From: CAYRWM01 sp964428055
GTDB taxonomy: Bacteria > Bacillota > Clostridia > Christensenellales > Christensenellaceae
Assembly (NCBI GenBank): GCA_964428055.1
Contig: CAYRWM010000019.1
Coordinates: 1-37,031 of the forward strand
DNA: 37,031 nt
Reading direction: 5' to 3'
Shown: one piece after another, positions 25,721 to 32,760 of the stretch
Numbering within the stretch: the first letter of the stretch is position 1
Layout of the letters: every line of letters begins with the position of its first letter
Notes under the pieces: model-generated
Database searches by the model: none
Seen by the model: the letters and a program-made list of their open reading frames with translations, nothing else
What the model was told of the DNA's origin: nothing
Program-made: the position numbers and the translations under genes

Positions 25721-26839
25721 ATGAGTTTTAAATTTACAGTAATAGGAGAATGCTCAAAAACCGGAGCAAGAGCTGGTGTTCTTGAAACACCACATGGTAA
25801 AATTAAGACACCAGTATTTATGCCTGTTGGAACACAGGCTACTGTTAAAGCAATGACACCTGAAATGCTTAATGAAGCAGGTGCACAGATTATATTAAAT
25901 AATACATATCATCTCTATTTGCGACCAGGTACTGAAGTACTTAATCTAGCAGGTGGCGTTCATAGTTTTATGAATTGGAATAAGCCAATTCTGACTGACA
26001 GCGGCGGCTTTCAGGTTTTTAGTCTTGGTGAACTTAGGAAGATAACTGAAAACGGAGCATATTTTAAGTCTCATCTTGATGGTTCTAGTCATATTCTCAC
26101 TCCGGAAAAGTCCATAGAGATTCAGAAAGTAATAGGGTCTGACATAATGATGGCTTTTGATGAATGTGTTCCTTATCCAGCTGACCGCGATTATACACTT
26201 CATTCCATGCATCTTACACATAGGTGGGCTCAAAGATGCTTTAATGTTGATCGAGACACAAATAAACAGGCATTATTTGGTATTGTTCAGGGGGGTATGT
26301 TCAAAGATCTAAGAGCTATTAGTGCCAAAACAATAAATGACATGGGATTTGAGGGTAACGCTATCGGCGGATTAAGTGTTGGTGAGCCCAAATCAATGAT
26401 GTACGATATTTTGACTGATACTGTTCCTCTTCTTGAAAAGAATAAACCTAGGTATCTTATGGGTGTCGGTACCGCAGATTGTCTATTTGAATGCGTTGAA
26501 AGAGGCATTGATATGTTTGACTGTGTTTTACAGACTCGTATCGCCAGAAACGGTACAGCTCTTCATCCAAAAGGTAAGATTGTAGTAAGAAATGCAACAT
26601 ATGCCAAAGACTTTTCTCCAATTGATGAAGATTGTGATTGCTATACATGCAGAAACTATTCAAGAGCTTATATTAGACATCTGATTAAATCAGGTGAGAT
26701 TTTAGGATCCATATTACTTTCGATTCATAATATAAGATTTACAATAAGGCTAATGGAGCAGATTCGTGAAGCTATAATTAACGATACATTTATGGAGTTC
26801 AAAAAGGAATTCCTTAGTTCCTTCGACTTAGGGAGTTAA
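25721..26839 (+). CDS. tgt: Queuine/preQ1 tRNA-guanine transglycosylase
   Basis: Tgt swaps guanine-34 for preQ1 in GUN-anticodon tRNAs, the step before QueA. FMPVGTQATVK, LTDSGGFQVFSL with the general Asp, GGLSVGEPK, MGVGT.DCLFECVERGIDMFDCVLQTR with the nucleophilic Asp, and the zinc site CDCYTC..YSRAYIRHL are all present. Length is normal (372). AAGG precedes the ATG, eight bases after queA. It appears to end the ruv-que part; yajC has its own promoter. Confidence 0.97.
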   Translation: MSFKFTVIGECSKTGARAGVLETPHGKIKTPVFMPVGTQATVKAMTPEMLNEAGAQIILNNTYHLYLRPGTEVLNLAGGVHSFMNWNKPILTDSGGFQVFSLGELRKITENGAYFKSHLDGSSHILTPEKSIEIQKVIGSDIMMAFDECVPYPADRDYTLHSMHLTHRWAQRCFNVDRDTNKQALFGIVQGGMFKDLRAISAKTINDMGFEGNAIGGLSVGEPKSMMYDILTDTVPLLEKNKPRYLMGVGTADCLFECVERGIDMFDCVLQTRIARNGTALHPKGKIVVRNATYAKDFSPIDEDCDCYTCRNYSRAYIRHLIKSGEILGSILLSIHNIRFTIRLMEQIREAIINDTFMEFKKEFLSSFDLGS

Positions 26840-26845
26840 AAAACA

Positions 26846-26874
26846 TTGACTAAAACGGGCCTGTTAGTTATTAT
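26846..26874 (+). promoter_or_regulatory. Promoter of yajC and the SCIFF genes
   Basis: TTGACT (26846-26851), a 17-bp spacer, TATTAT (26869-26874), 35 bases before the yajC ATG and seven bases after the tgt stop. Confidence 0.65.
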
Positions 26875-26909
26875 TAATTTGTATATTTTAAAAGGAAGGT
26901 ATTTATTTA

Positions 26910-27368
26910 ATGAAACGCGTTTTTGCAACAGTTTTAGTTATAGTGCTTGTAATGGTACTGCTATCATCCTGTGCGATTGAGGCAGGTGCTGATCAGAATT
27001 ACGGCGCAACAACTGCAGCAGCCAATAATACTGCTGCAACAGCCAATAATACAGCTCAGGCTGGAGGCGGAGCCGGTTTTGGTTCGTGGATATTTATTAT
27101 AATCCTGATTGTTGTTTTCATTGTACTTATTATTGTCCCCAATAAAAGAAGAGAAAAAAAGTACAAGGAAATGATTGATACTGTCAAAGTTGGTTCCAAT
27201 GTTAAGACTATCGGCGGTATTTATGGAAAGATTGTAGCTATTAAGGAAGATCTTGTCACTATAGAAACTGGTCCTGAAAAAGCAAAAATCGTTTTCTCAA
27301 AGAGTGCAATAGCTACCATTGAAAAAATGGATGTTGAGGCTGAACAGGGTTCCAAAGGACTTAAATAG
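26910..27368 (+). CDS. yajC: YajC-family preprotein translocase subunit with lipoprotein-type N-terminus
   Basis: YajC associates with SecDF at the SecYEG translocon. The core is clear: a membrane segment (about 57-77) followed by PNKRREKKYKEMIDTVKVGSNVKTIGGIYGKIV and a strand-rich cytosolic end. Ahead of it, and not usual for YajC, lies a complete signal sequence with lipobox LSSC (C21) and a 30-residue Ala/Asn/Thr/Gly linker. The protein is 152 residues, longer than typical (about 90-120). The predicted layout is a lipidated extracellular N-terminus, linker, TM helix, cytosolic domain. secDF is not next to it; the SCIFF precursor is, 28 bases later. AAGGAAGG precedes the ATG. Confidence 0.9.
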   Translation: MKRVFATVLVIVLVMVLLSSCAIEAGADQNYGATTAAANNTAATANNTAQAGGGAGFGSWIFIIILIVVFIVLIIVPNKRREKKYKEMIDTVKVGSNVKTIGGIYGKIVAIKEDLVTIETGPEKAKIVFSKSAIATIEKMDVEAEQGSKGLK

Positions 27369-27396
27369 CAACCACGACTTTTTACGGAGGAATATA

Positions 27397-27570
27397 ATGA
27401 AACATATAGAAACTATTACTTCTGATTGTCTGAGAAAATCAACTATTAAAGGTGCATGTGGTGAATGCCAGGTTTCCTGTCAGTCAGCATGCAAGACTTC
27501 TTGTACTATAGCTAATCAGCAGTGCGAGAATGACGAGAATGTCTTTGTTAGTTTTGAATCAGAAAAATAA
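27397..27570 (+). CDS. scfA: SCIFF ranthipeptide precursor (six-cysteine peptide)
   Basis: This 57-residue peptide is the precursor of the SCIFF family, widely kept in Clostridia. The leader is MKHIETITSD; the core has cysteines at 21, 24, 28, 32, 36 and 43 in GACGECQVSCQSACKTSC. In characterised SCIFF peptides a thioether joins Cys32 to Thr37, and both residues are present at those positions. Two oddities: an extra cysteine at residue 11 and a C-terminal extension of about 11 residues past the usual end. GGAGG lies seven bases before the ATG. An upstream in-frame ATG (27319) lies inside yajC and is not used. The maturase follows. Confidence 0.92.
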   Translation: MKHIETITSDCLRKSTIKGACGECQVSCQSACKTSCTIANQQCENDENVFVSFESEK

Positions 27571-27580
27571 TCTTTATTTT

Positions 27581-27613
27581 TAGGCGTGATATTGAATCAC
27601 GCCTATTTTTTTT
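27581..27613 (+). terminator. Terminator between SCIFF precursor and maturase
   Basis: A perfect 10-bp stem (TAGGCGTGAT / ATCACGCCTA, loop ATTGA) is followed by eight T (27606-27613). The maturase ribosome site AGGAGAG begins directly after the T run, so only readthrough transcripts from upstream reach the maturase. Confidence 0.88.
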
Positions 27614-27625
27614 AGGAGAGAAACA

Positions 27626-28939
27626 TTGATACATACGATGTGTCTTGATAATGATTATGCTGTTCTTGATGTTGAGAGTGGCAGCATTCATAAAATAGAT
27701 AAACCTGTATACGATTATCTTAATGGTAGCACACCTGAATGTGATGCTTCCACATTAATAGATATTAAAAGTGAAATTGACACATTAAAAGCGTCGGGTC
27801 TTTTATTTAGTGATGAAATAACTGATGAAAAAAGATTCAATGAACCTGTGATTAAAGCAATTTGTCTGCATGTTGCGCACGATTGCAATCTCAGGTGTAA
27901 ATACTGTTTTGCCAATACCGGTGACTATCATAAAGATAGGGGATTAATGAGCAAAGAAGTTGCTGAAAAGGCTCTTGATTTACTGGTAAAGAACTCAAAG
28001 GGTCGTAAAAATCTGGAAGTGGATTTTTTTGGAGGCGAACCTTTGCTTAACTTTGATACTGTAGAATACAGTGTTGATTACGGAAACAGATTGGCTTCCG
28101 AGTATGGAAAGAATATCAGATTCACAATCACTACTAATGGTTATTATGTTACAGATAAGATAGCTAGTTTCATCAATAATCATATGAAGAATCTTGTAAT
28201 CAGCATTGATGGCAGAGAAAACGTACATAACGCCATGCGTCCTTCGTCATCAGGCAAGAGCACATATAATACAGTTGTAAAAAATGCTAAAGCTTTATTA
28301 AAGGGAAGAGGAACTAAAGAATATTACATAAGAGGGACATATACAAGAGAAAACCTTGACTTTGCCGAAGATGTTGTAGAACTGGTAAATAAAGGTTTTA
28401 AGTCTGTATCTATTGAACCAGTAATATCAGACGGCCCTCTGGGTATAAGGGAAGAAGACCTTGATTTAATATATAAGCAATATGAGAAACTAGCTAATAT
28501 ATATGAATTATCTGAATCAAATGGAAATCCATTTGTTTTCTTCCATTTTATGATCAATCTATCGTCCGGGCCTTGTCTTAACAAAAGATTAAGAGGCTGC
28601 GGGGCGGGTCTTGAATATGTAGCTGTAACTCCGTCCGGCGATATATATCCTTGTCATCAGTTTGCGGAGCAGGATGGCTTTCTTATGGGTAATGTATTTG
28701 AAGGCATAACTAATAGAGAAATATCAAAACTATTCAATAACAACAATGTATATGAAAAAGAATCATGTAAGAATTGCTGGGCAAAATATTACTGCAGTGG
28801 CGGATGCGCTGCTGATGCATACTTTACAAATGGAGATATTTTGATTCCTGATGCTGTTAGTTGTAGTATCGAAAGGAAGAGACTCGAGACTGCAATTATG
28901 CTGGAAGTTAGGAAAAGATCTAAAAAAAGGAACGCTTGA
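27626..28939 (+). CDS. scfB: SCIFF radical SAM maturase
   Basis: This 437-residue radical SAM enzyme installs thioether bridges in the SCIFF peptide. An N-terminal recognition-element-like domain (about 1-75) is followed by the CxxxCxxC cluster C87/C91/C94 in HDCNLRCKYCFA, FFGGEPLLNF, and a C-terminal SPASM region with CGAGLEYVAVTPSGDIYPCHQF and CKNCWAKYYCSGGCAADA binding auxiliary iron-sulfur clusters. Length fits the family. The start is TTG at 27626, five bases after AGGAGAG; ATG 27638 is too far from that site. It depends on readthrough of the hairpin at 27581-27613 unless an unseen promoter exists. Its 3' end overlaps the minus-strand terminator of tRNA-Leu. Confidence 0.93.
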   Translation: MIHTMCLDNDYAVLDVESGSIHKIDKPVYDYLNGSTPECDASTLIDIKSEIDTLKASGLLFSDEITDEKRFNEPVIKAICLHVAHDCNLRCKYCFANTGDYHKDRGLMSKEVAEKALDLLVKNSKGRKNLEVDFFGGEPLLNFDTVEYSVDYGNRLASEYGKNIRFTITTNGYYVTDKIASFINNHMKNLVISIDGRENVHNAMRPSSSGKSTYNTVVKNAKALLKGRGTKEYYIRGTYTRENLDFAEDVVELVNKGFKSVSIEPVISDGPLGIREEDLDLIYKQYEKLANIYELSESNGNPFVFFHFMINLSSGPCLNKRLRGCGAGLEYVAVTPSGDIYPCHQFAEQDGFLMGNVFEGITNREISKLFNNNNVYEKESCKNCWAKYYCSGGCAADAYFTNGDILIPDAVSCSIERKRLETAIMLEVRKRSKKRNA

Positions 28940-28959
28940 TCTGAATATAATCAAGCGTT
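28931..28959 (-). terminator. Terminator of tRNA-Leu(CAA), overlapping the maturase 3' end
   Basis: A 10-bp stem (AACGCTTGAT / ATCAAGCGTT, 9-nt loop). On the minus strand it is followed by CCTTTTTTT, a clear terminator tail; the plus strand tail (AAATGG) is poor. The maturase stop codon is inside the stem. Confidence 0.75.
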
Positions 28960-28962
28960 AAA

Positions 28963-29049
28963 TGGTGCCGAAGGTGGGACTTGAACCCACACGATATTGC
29001 TACCACAGGATTTTGAGTCCAGCGCGTCTGCCAATTCCGCCACTTCGGC
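28963..29049 (-). tRNA. tRNA-Leu(CAA)
   Basis: An 87-nt class II tRNA on the minus strand with encoded CCA. Acceptor GCCGAAG/CTTCGGC, long variable arm, T arm GTGGG/CCCAC, anticodon loop CTCAAAA giving CAA. The anticodon stem CTGGA/TCCTG contains one T-T mismatch. Confidence 0.95.
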
Positions 29050-29059
29050 GATAAAATGG

Positions 29060-29088
29060 ATTTTAACACAACGTAATTTTTATGTCAA
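29060..29088 (-). promoter_or_regulatory. Promoter of tRNA-Leu(CAA)
   Basis: On the minus strand: TTGACA (complement of 29083-29088), a 17-bp spacer, TAAAAT (complement of 29060-29065), 10 bases before the tRNA. It lies within the polA upstream region, so the two units diverge. Confidence 0.75.
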
Positions 29089-29106
29089 GAAAGGTAGATT
29101 TAATGC

Positions 29107-31614
29107 ATGGATAAGGTGTTCATTGCCATTGACGGCAACAGTCTTATACACAGAGCTTTTTGGGCGATACCCCCAATGACTGATCCTAAAGGGAGAAATA
29201 CTAATGCACTTTATGGCTTTCTTGGTATGCTCTTTAATCTGATAGAAAAGTATAATCCCGATTATATAGCTGTTGCATTTGATAAGAAGGGTAAGACTTT
29301 CAGACATGAGAAATATAATGAATATAAAGCTGGGAGGAGAAAAACCCCTCAGGAACTTAATGAACAATTTGATTATCTTAAAGATATACTCTTTAATATT
29401 GGTATCAGATATATAGAGATAGATAGATTTGAAGCTGATGATATACTAGGTGCTATATCTGATATTACTGGAGTATATAAATACATCGTAACAGGAGACA
29501 GAGATTCACTTCAGCTAATAAAAGATGATTGTTGTGTTCTTCTCACAAAAAAAGGTGTTACTGAAGTAGATGAGTATGATAAACAACTGTTGATTGACAG
29601 ATTTTCAATTGATCCCGATCAGGTTGTTGAACTCAAAGCATTAATGGGGGATTCTTCAGACAATATTCCAGGAGTATACGGAATTGGCGAAAAAACAGCA
29701 ATTAAACTTCTGCAGGACTACCATGACATAGAAAACCTATATGCTCATATTGATGATCTGCCCCAAAACAAAATTAAAGAAAAACTAATCAACGGCAAGG
29801 AAGACGCAATTCTTTCCAAGTGGCTTGCAACAATTAACAAAGAACTACCAAATAACCAAGAGATTATTCTAGAAGATTATGCTTTTAATGGCTTTGATGA
29901 AAGTAATTTGCTTAATGTATTTGATGAATACTCTTTTAATTCTTTTAAGAAAAGATTTGATTTACATTCAAAAGAAATAGTAGAAATTAAAACAATATCC
30001 ATTTCGCCTTCAGATGTAAAAGAAACCATAAATGGATGTGATGCTCTTGCGGTATATATTGATGACAAACTGCATATTGCTAAAGATGAAAATACAGAAT
30101 ACATTGTAGATATTAAAAAAAGCCTGATTGATGTGGGAGTGAATCCGGAAAACATCGGTTCACTCTTTGAAGATTGTATTTCAAAAGATGCTGAATTAAT
30201 ATCATTTGACGTAAAAGATCTCATGCATAAAACAGAGTTGGTTCCAAATAAGTATTTTGATTGTATCATTGCTAGCTGGCTATTAAATCCCGGCTCTTTT
30301 TCAAGCAATTTTATTGATCTATGCGAGAAATATAGTCTTCCGGTTTCTGCAGCTTCTCTGTTTCATATTAAAAAGGAATTGAATAGAAAGATAGAACAGG
30401 ATAAACTCAATAAGCCTTATTATGAAATCGAAATTCCTCTTGTAAGAGTCTTATATGAAATGGAGAATGAAGGTTTATATATAGATAGGGAAGCATTAAT
30501 TGGACTTGGTGAAAAATACAAGTTAAAGATTGATTCTCTCAGCGAAAAAATTTATGATCTAGCTGGTCGAAGATTCAACATTCTATCTACTAAACAATTA
30601 GGAGAAGTTCTGTTCGAGGATCTTGGATTGCCAATAATAAAGAAAACAAAGACAGGTTATTCTACAGATGCTAATACGCTCTCAAAACTTGAAGGCTATC
30701 ATCCAATTATTGAATACATTAAGGAATACCGTACTATTACAAAGATGAACAGTACATATGTAGAAGGGCTTTTGCATTCGATTAAGAATAATAAGATTCA
30801 CACGACTTTCCTACAAACAGCTACAACAACAGGCAGGCTGTCAAGTATCGAACCCAATCTGCAGAATATACCTGTTAAGAGTGAGCTTTCTGCTGATATC
30901 AGGAAACTATTTTATGCTCCTGATGGATACTATATTCTGAGTGCAGATTACTCACAGATCGAACTAAGAATACTGGCACACATTGCAAATGATAAAAACT
31001 TAATAGACGCATTTATGAAGGGGCAAGATATACATAAAAGAACTGCTGCTGAAATTTTCGGGAAAAGCATCGATGAAGTCAGTGATAAAGAAAGGAGCAA
31101 TGCTAAAGCAATAAATTTTGGTATCGTATATGGCATAAGTGACTTTGGACTTGCTCAGAATACTGGTATTTCTGTAAAACGAGCTAAAACCTATATAGAA
31201 AAATACTTAAATGAATTCTCTGGTGTTAAAAACTATATGAATAGCATAAAAGAACAGGCATATAGGGATGGATATGTTAGAACTCTCTTTGACAGGATAC
31301 GTTATCTCCCTGAACTTAGCAACAGTAATTATAATATACGATCATTCGGGGAGAGAGCTGCATTAAATACACCTATACAGGGAACTGCAGCTGATATAAT
31401 GAAGATTGCTATGATAAAGGTATTCAATGCACTAAAACCTTATAAGACAAAGGCAGTACTTCAGATACACGATGAACTGATTTTATATGTTCCCGAAGAT
31501 GAGATAGATATTATCAGTAAATTAGTAAAGGATTGTATGATGAAAGCTGCAAGTTTATCTGTTCCTCTTGTGGTAAATACAAACTATGGCAAATACTGGT
31601 CTGAGGCTAAATGA
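29107..31614 (+). CDS. polA: DNA polymerase I
   Basis: An 835-residue repair and Okazaki-fragment polymerase. The 5'-3' exonuclease domain (1-290) starts FIAIDGNSLIHRAFWA and has RFEADDILGAI and MGDSSDNIPGV.GIGEKTA. The middle domain (about 310-470) has the exonuclease fold remnant but shows no DxE metal site (ALAVYIDD where the motif would be), so proofreading is probably absent, as in Bacillus Pol I. The polymerase domain has TGRLSS.EPNLQNIP, motif A SADYSQIELR (D614), motif B RSNAKAINFGIVYG and motif C QIHDEL (D789). AAGG lies 12 bases before ATG 29107. It is followed by coaE with overlapping stop and start codons. Confidence 0.97.
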   Translation: MDKVFIAIDGNSLIHRAFWAIPPMTDPKGRNTNALYGFLGMLFNLIEKYNPDYIAVAFDKKGKTFRHEKYNEYKAGRRKTPQELNEQFDYLKDILFNIGIRYIEIDRFEADDILGAISDITGVYKYIVTGDRDSLQLIKDDCCVLLTKKGVTEVDEYDKQLLIDRFSIDPDQVVELKALMGDSSDNIPGVYGIGEKTAIKLLQDYHDIENLYAHIDDLPQNKIKEKLINGKEDAILSKWLATINKELPNNQEIILEDYAFNGFDESNLLNVFDEYSFNSFKKRFDLHSKEIVEIKTISISPSDVKETINGCDALAVYIDDKLHIAKDENTEYIVDIKKSLIDVGVNPENIGSLFEDCISKDAELISFDVKDLMHKTELVPNKYFDCIIASWLLNPGSFSSNFIDLCEKYSLPVSAASLFHIKKELNRKIEQDKLNKPYYEIEIPLVRVLYEMENEGLYIDREALIGLGEKYKLKIDSLSEKIYDLAGRRFNILSTKQLGEVLFEDLGLPIIKKTKTGYSTDANTLSKLEGYHPIIEYIKEYRTITKMNSTYVEGLLHSIKNNKIHTTFLQTATTTGRLSSIEPNLQNIPVKSELSADIRKLFYAPDGYYILSADYSQIELRILAHIANDKNLIDAFMKGQDIHKRTAAEIFGKSIDEVSDKERSNAKAINFGIVYGISDFGLAQNTGISVKRAKTYIEKYLNEFSGVKNYMNSIKEQAYRDGYVRTLFDRIRYLPELSNSNYNIRSFGERAALNTPIQGTAADIMKIAMIKVFNALKPYKTKAVLQIHDELILYVPEDEIDIISKLVKDCMMKAASLSVPLVVNTNYGKYWSEAK

Positions 31615-32204
31615 TGAATAGAATAATAGGTCTGACGGGTGGTATTTCATCCGGAAAAAGTACAGTTGCAAGAATCCTTGAAGAAAAAGGTTTTTACAGA
31701 ATTGACGCTGATAGAATAACTCGAGATATTTATGCACCGGGAGGTGTTGGTTCGGCTGTAATTAAAAAAGAATTTGGGGAAAAGTATATCTTAAAAGACG
31801 ATAGAGTGAATAAAGCGCTTTTAAGAGAATTAGTTTTTAGTGACAGTAAAAAACTTAATAAACTGAATAAACTTATACATCCTCTAATAAAGGATTCTAT
31901 TGTAAAAGAATTAAATAAATCTGATGGTTATGTTGTAATTGAAGCAGCTCTTCTTTTTGAAGGAAAACTAGATGAACTATGTGACGTTCTCTGGTTAATT
32001 GNNNNNNNNNNAATTGTTATAGACCCTATTATACAAAGAGAAAGACTTAAAATAAGGGATAATATTGACGATGAAATGATTGAAAAGATTCTTAATTCAC
32101 AAAATCGTTACACCGTAGCGATAGATAAATTCGACAGAATAATATATAATAACGGAAATATGGATGACCTAAAGGCCTCCGTAGAGGAAGCGCTTAATGA
32201 ATAA
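31614..32204 (+). CDS. coaE: Dephospho-CoA kinase, interrupted by an assembly gap
   Basis: CoaE phosphorylates dephospho-CoA, the last step of coenzyme A synthesis. The P-loop GLTGGISSGKST, RIDAD near residue 31 and VVIEAALLFE are family hallmarks, and the C-terminal half (Q..RL, NSQNR, IIYNNG) is also typical. Ten N at 32002-32011 fall within the strand before the nucleotide-binding Q..RL segment. The frame is continuous across the gap, and length (196 with N as drawn) is normal. ATG 31611 is an alternative start overlapping the polA stop; GAGG at 31603-31606 is better spaced for 31614. The next gene overlaps its end by eight bases. Confidence 0.92.
   Translation: MNRIIGLTGGISSGKSTVARILEEKGFYRIDADRITRDIYAPGGVGSAVIKKEFGEKYILKDDRVNKALLRELVFSDSKKLNKLNKLIHPLIKDSIVKELNKSDGYVVIEAALLFEGKLDELCDVLWLIXXXXIVIDPIIQRERLKIRDNIDDEMIEKILNSQNRYTVAIDKFDRIIYNNGNMDDLKASVEEALNE
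32002..32011. other. Assembly gap (10 N) in coaE
   Basis: A run of ten N. The five bases before it (AATTG, 31997-32001) equal the five after it (32012-32016). Merging them restores a CoaE-like WLIVIDP segment in frame, so probably no sequence is missing. Confidence 0.9.
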
Positions 32205-32760
32205 AAGATTTAAGGTAATAATCATAGTCTTAATTATTGTTATAGTAGTTGCCGCTGCTTTTCTGATATATATGTCATTTGAAAAAGATATACTCAGAAT
32301 GCAGTATCCGATTGATTATAAGGATAGTATTAAAGAGTATTCCGATAAATATGATCTTGACCCATATTTTGTATCAGCAGTTATTTTTGCTGAGAGCAGA
32401 TTTGATAAAGATGCCGAATCTAGTGCCGGAGCAAAGGGTTTGATGCAGATAATGGATGAAACTGCTGAATGGATATCAGGGAAACTGGATGTTGATCAAT
32501 ATGATATTTTTGATCCTGCTACAAATATAGAATTTGGATGTTGGTATCTGAATTATCTAAGCGGAAGATTTAATGGCGAAAAAGAATTGATATTAGCTGC
32601 TTATAATGCTGGACCAAACAGAGTGGAGCAATGGCTTGATTCAGATGAATACTCATCTGACGGTGATGCTCTGCATACTATACCCTATGATGAAACCAGC
32701 GGTTATGTAAGCAAAGTAATGGATGTATATGAAAAATATAAAGAAATATATACTTTTTAG
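32197..32760 (+). CDS. Membrane-anchored lytic transglycosylase (SLT domain)
   Basis: A 187-residue cell-wall hydrolase that cuts peptidoglycan glycan strands. One N-terminal membrane segment (about 6-26) leaves the catalytic domain outside. The SLT goose-type motifs are visible: FVSAVIFAESRFD with catalytic E66, SSAGAKGLMQIM, IEFGCWYLNYL and LILAAYNAGPNRVEQWL. Length fits clostridial polA-coaE-associated transglycosylases. The ATG overlaps the coaE 3' end, with GAGGAAG six bases upstream, indicating translational coupling. The next lipoprotein gene overlaps its 3' end. Confidence 0.93.
   Translation: MNKRFKVIIIVLIIVIVVAAAFLIYMSFEKDILRMQYPIDYKDSIKEYSDKYDLDPYFVSAVIFAESRFDKDAESSAGAKGLMQIMDETAEWISGKLDVDQYDIFDPATNIEFGCWYLNYLSGRFNGEKELILAAYNAGPNRVEQWLDSDEYSSDGDALHTIPYDETSGYVSKVMDVYEKYKEIYTF

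Noticed and set aside
28997..29179. Plus-strand frame starting MLPQDFESSAS across tRNA-Leu(CAA)
   Set aside because: Antisense of the minus-strand tRNA and out of frame with polA; no ribosome site.
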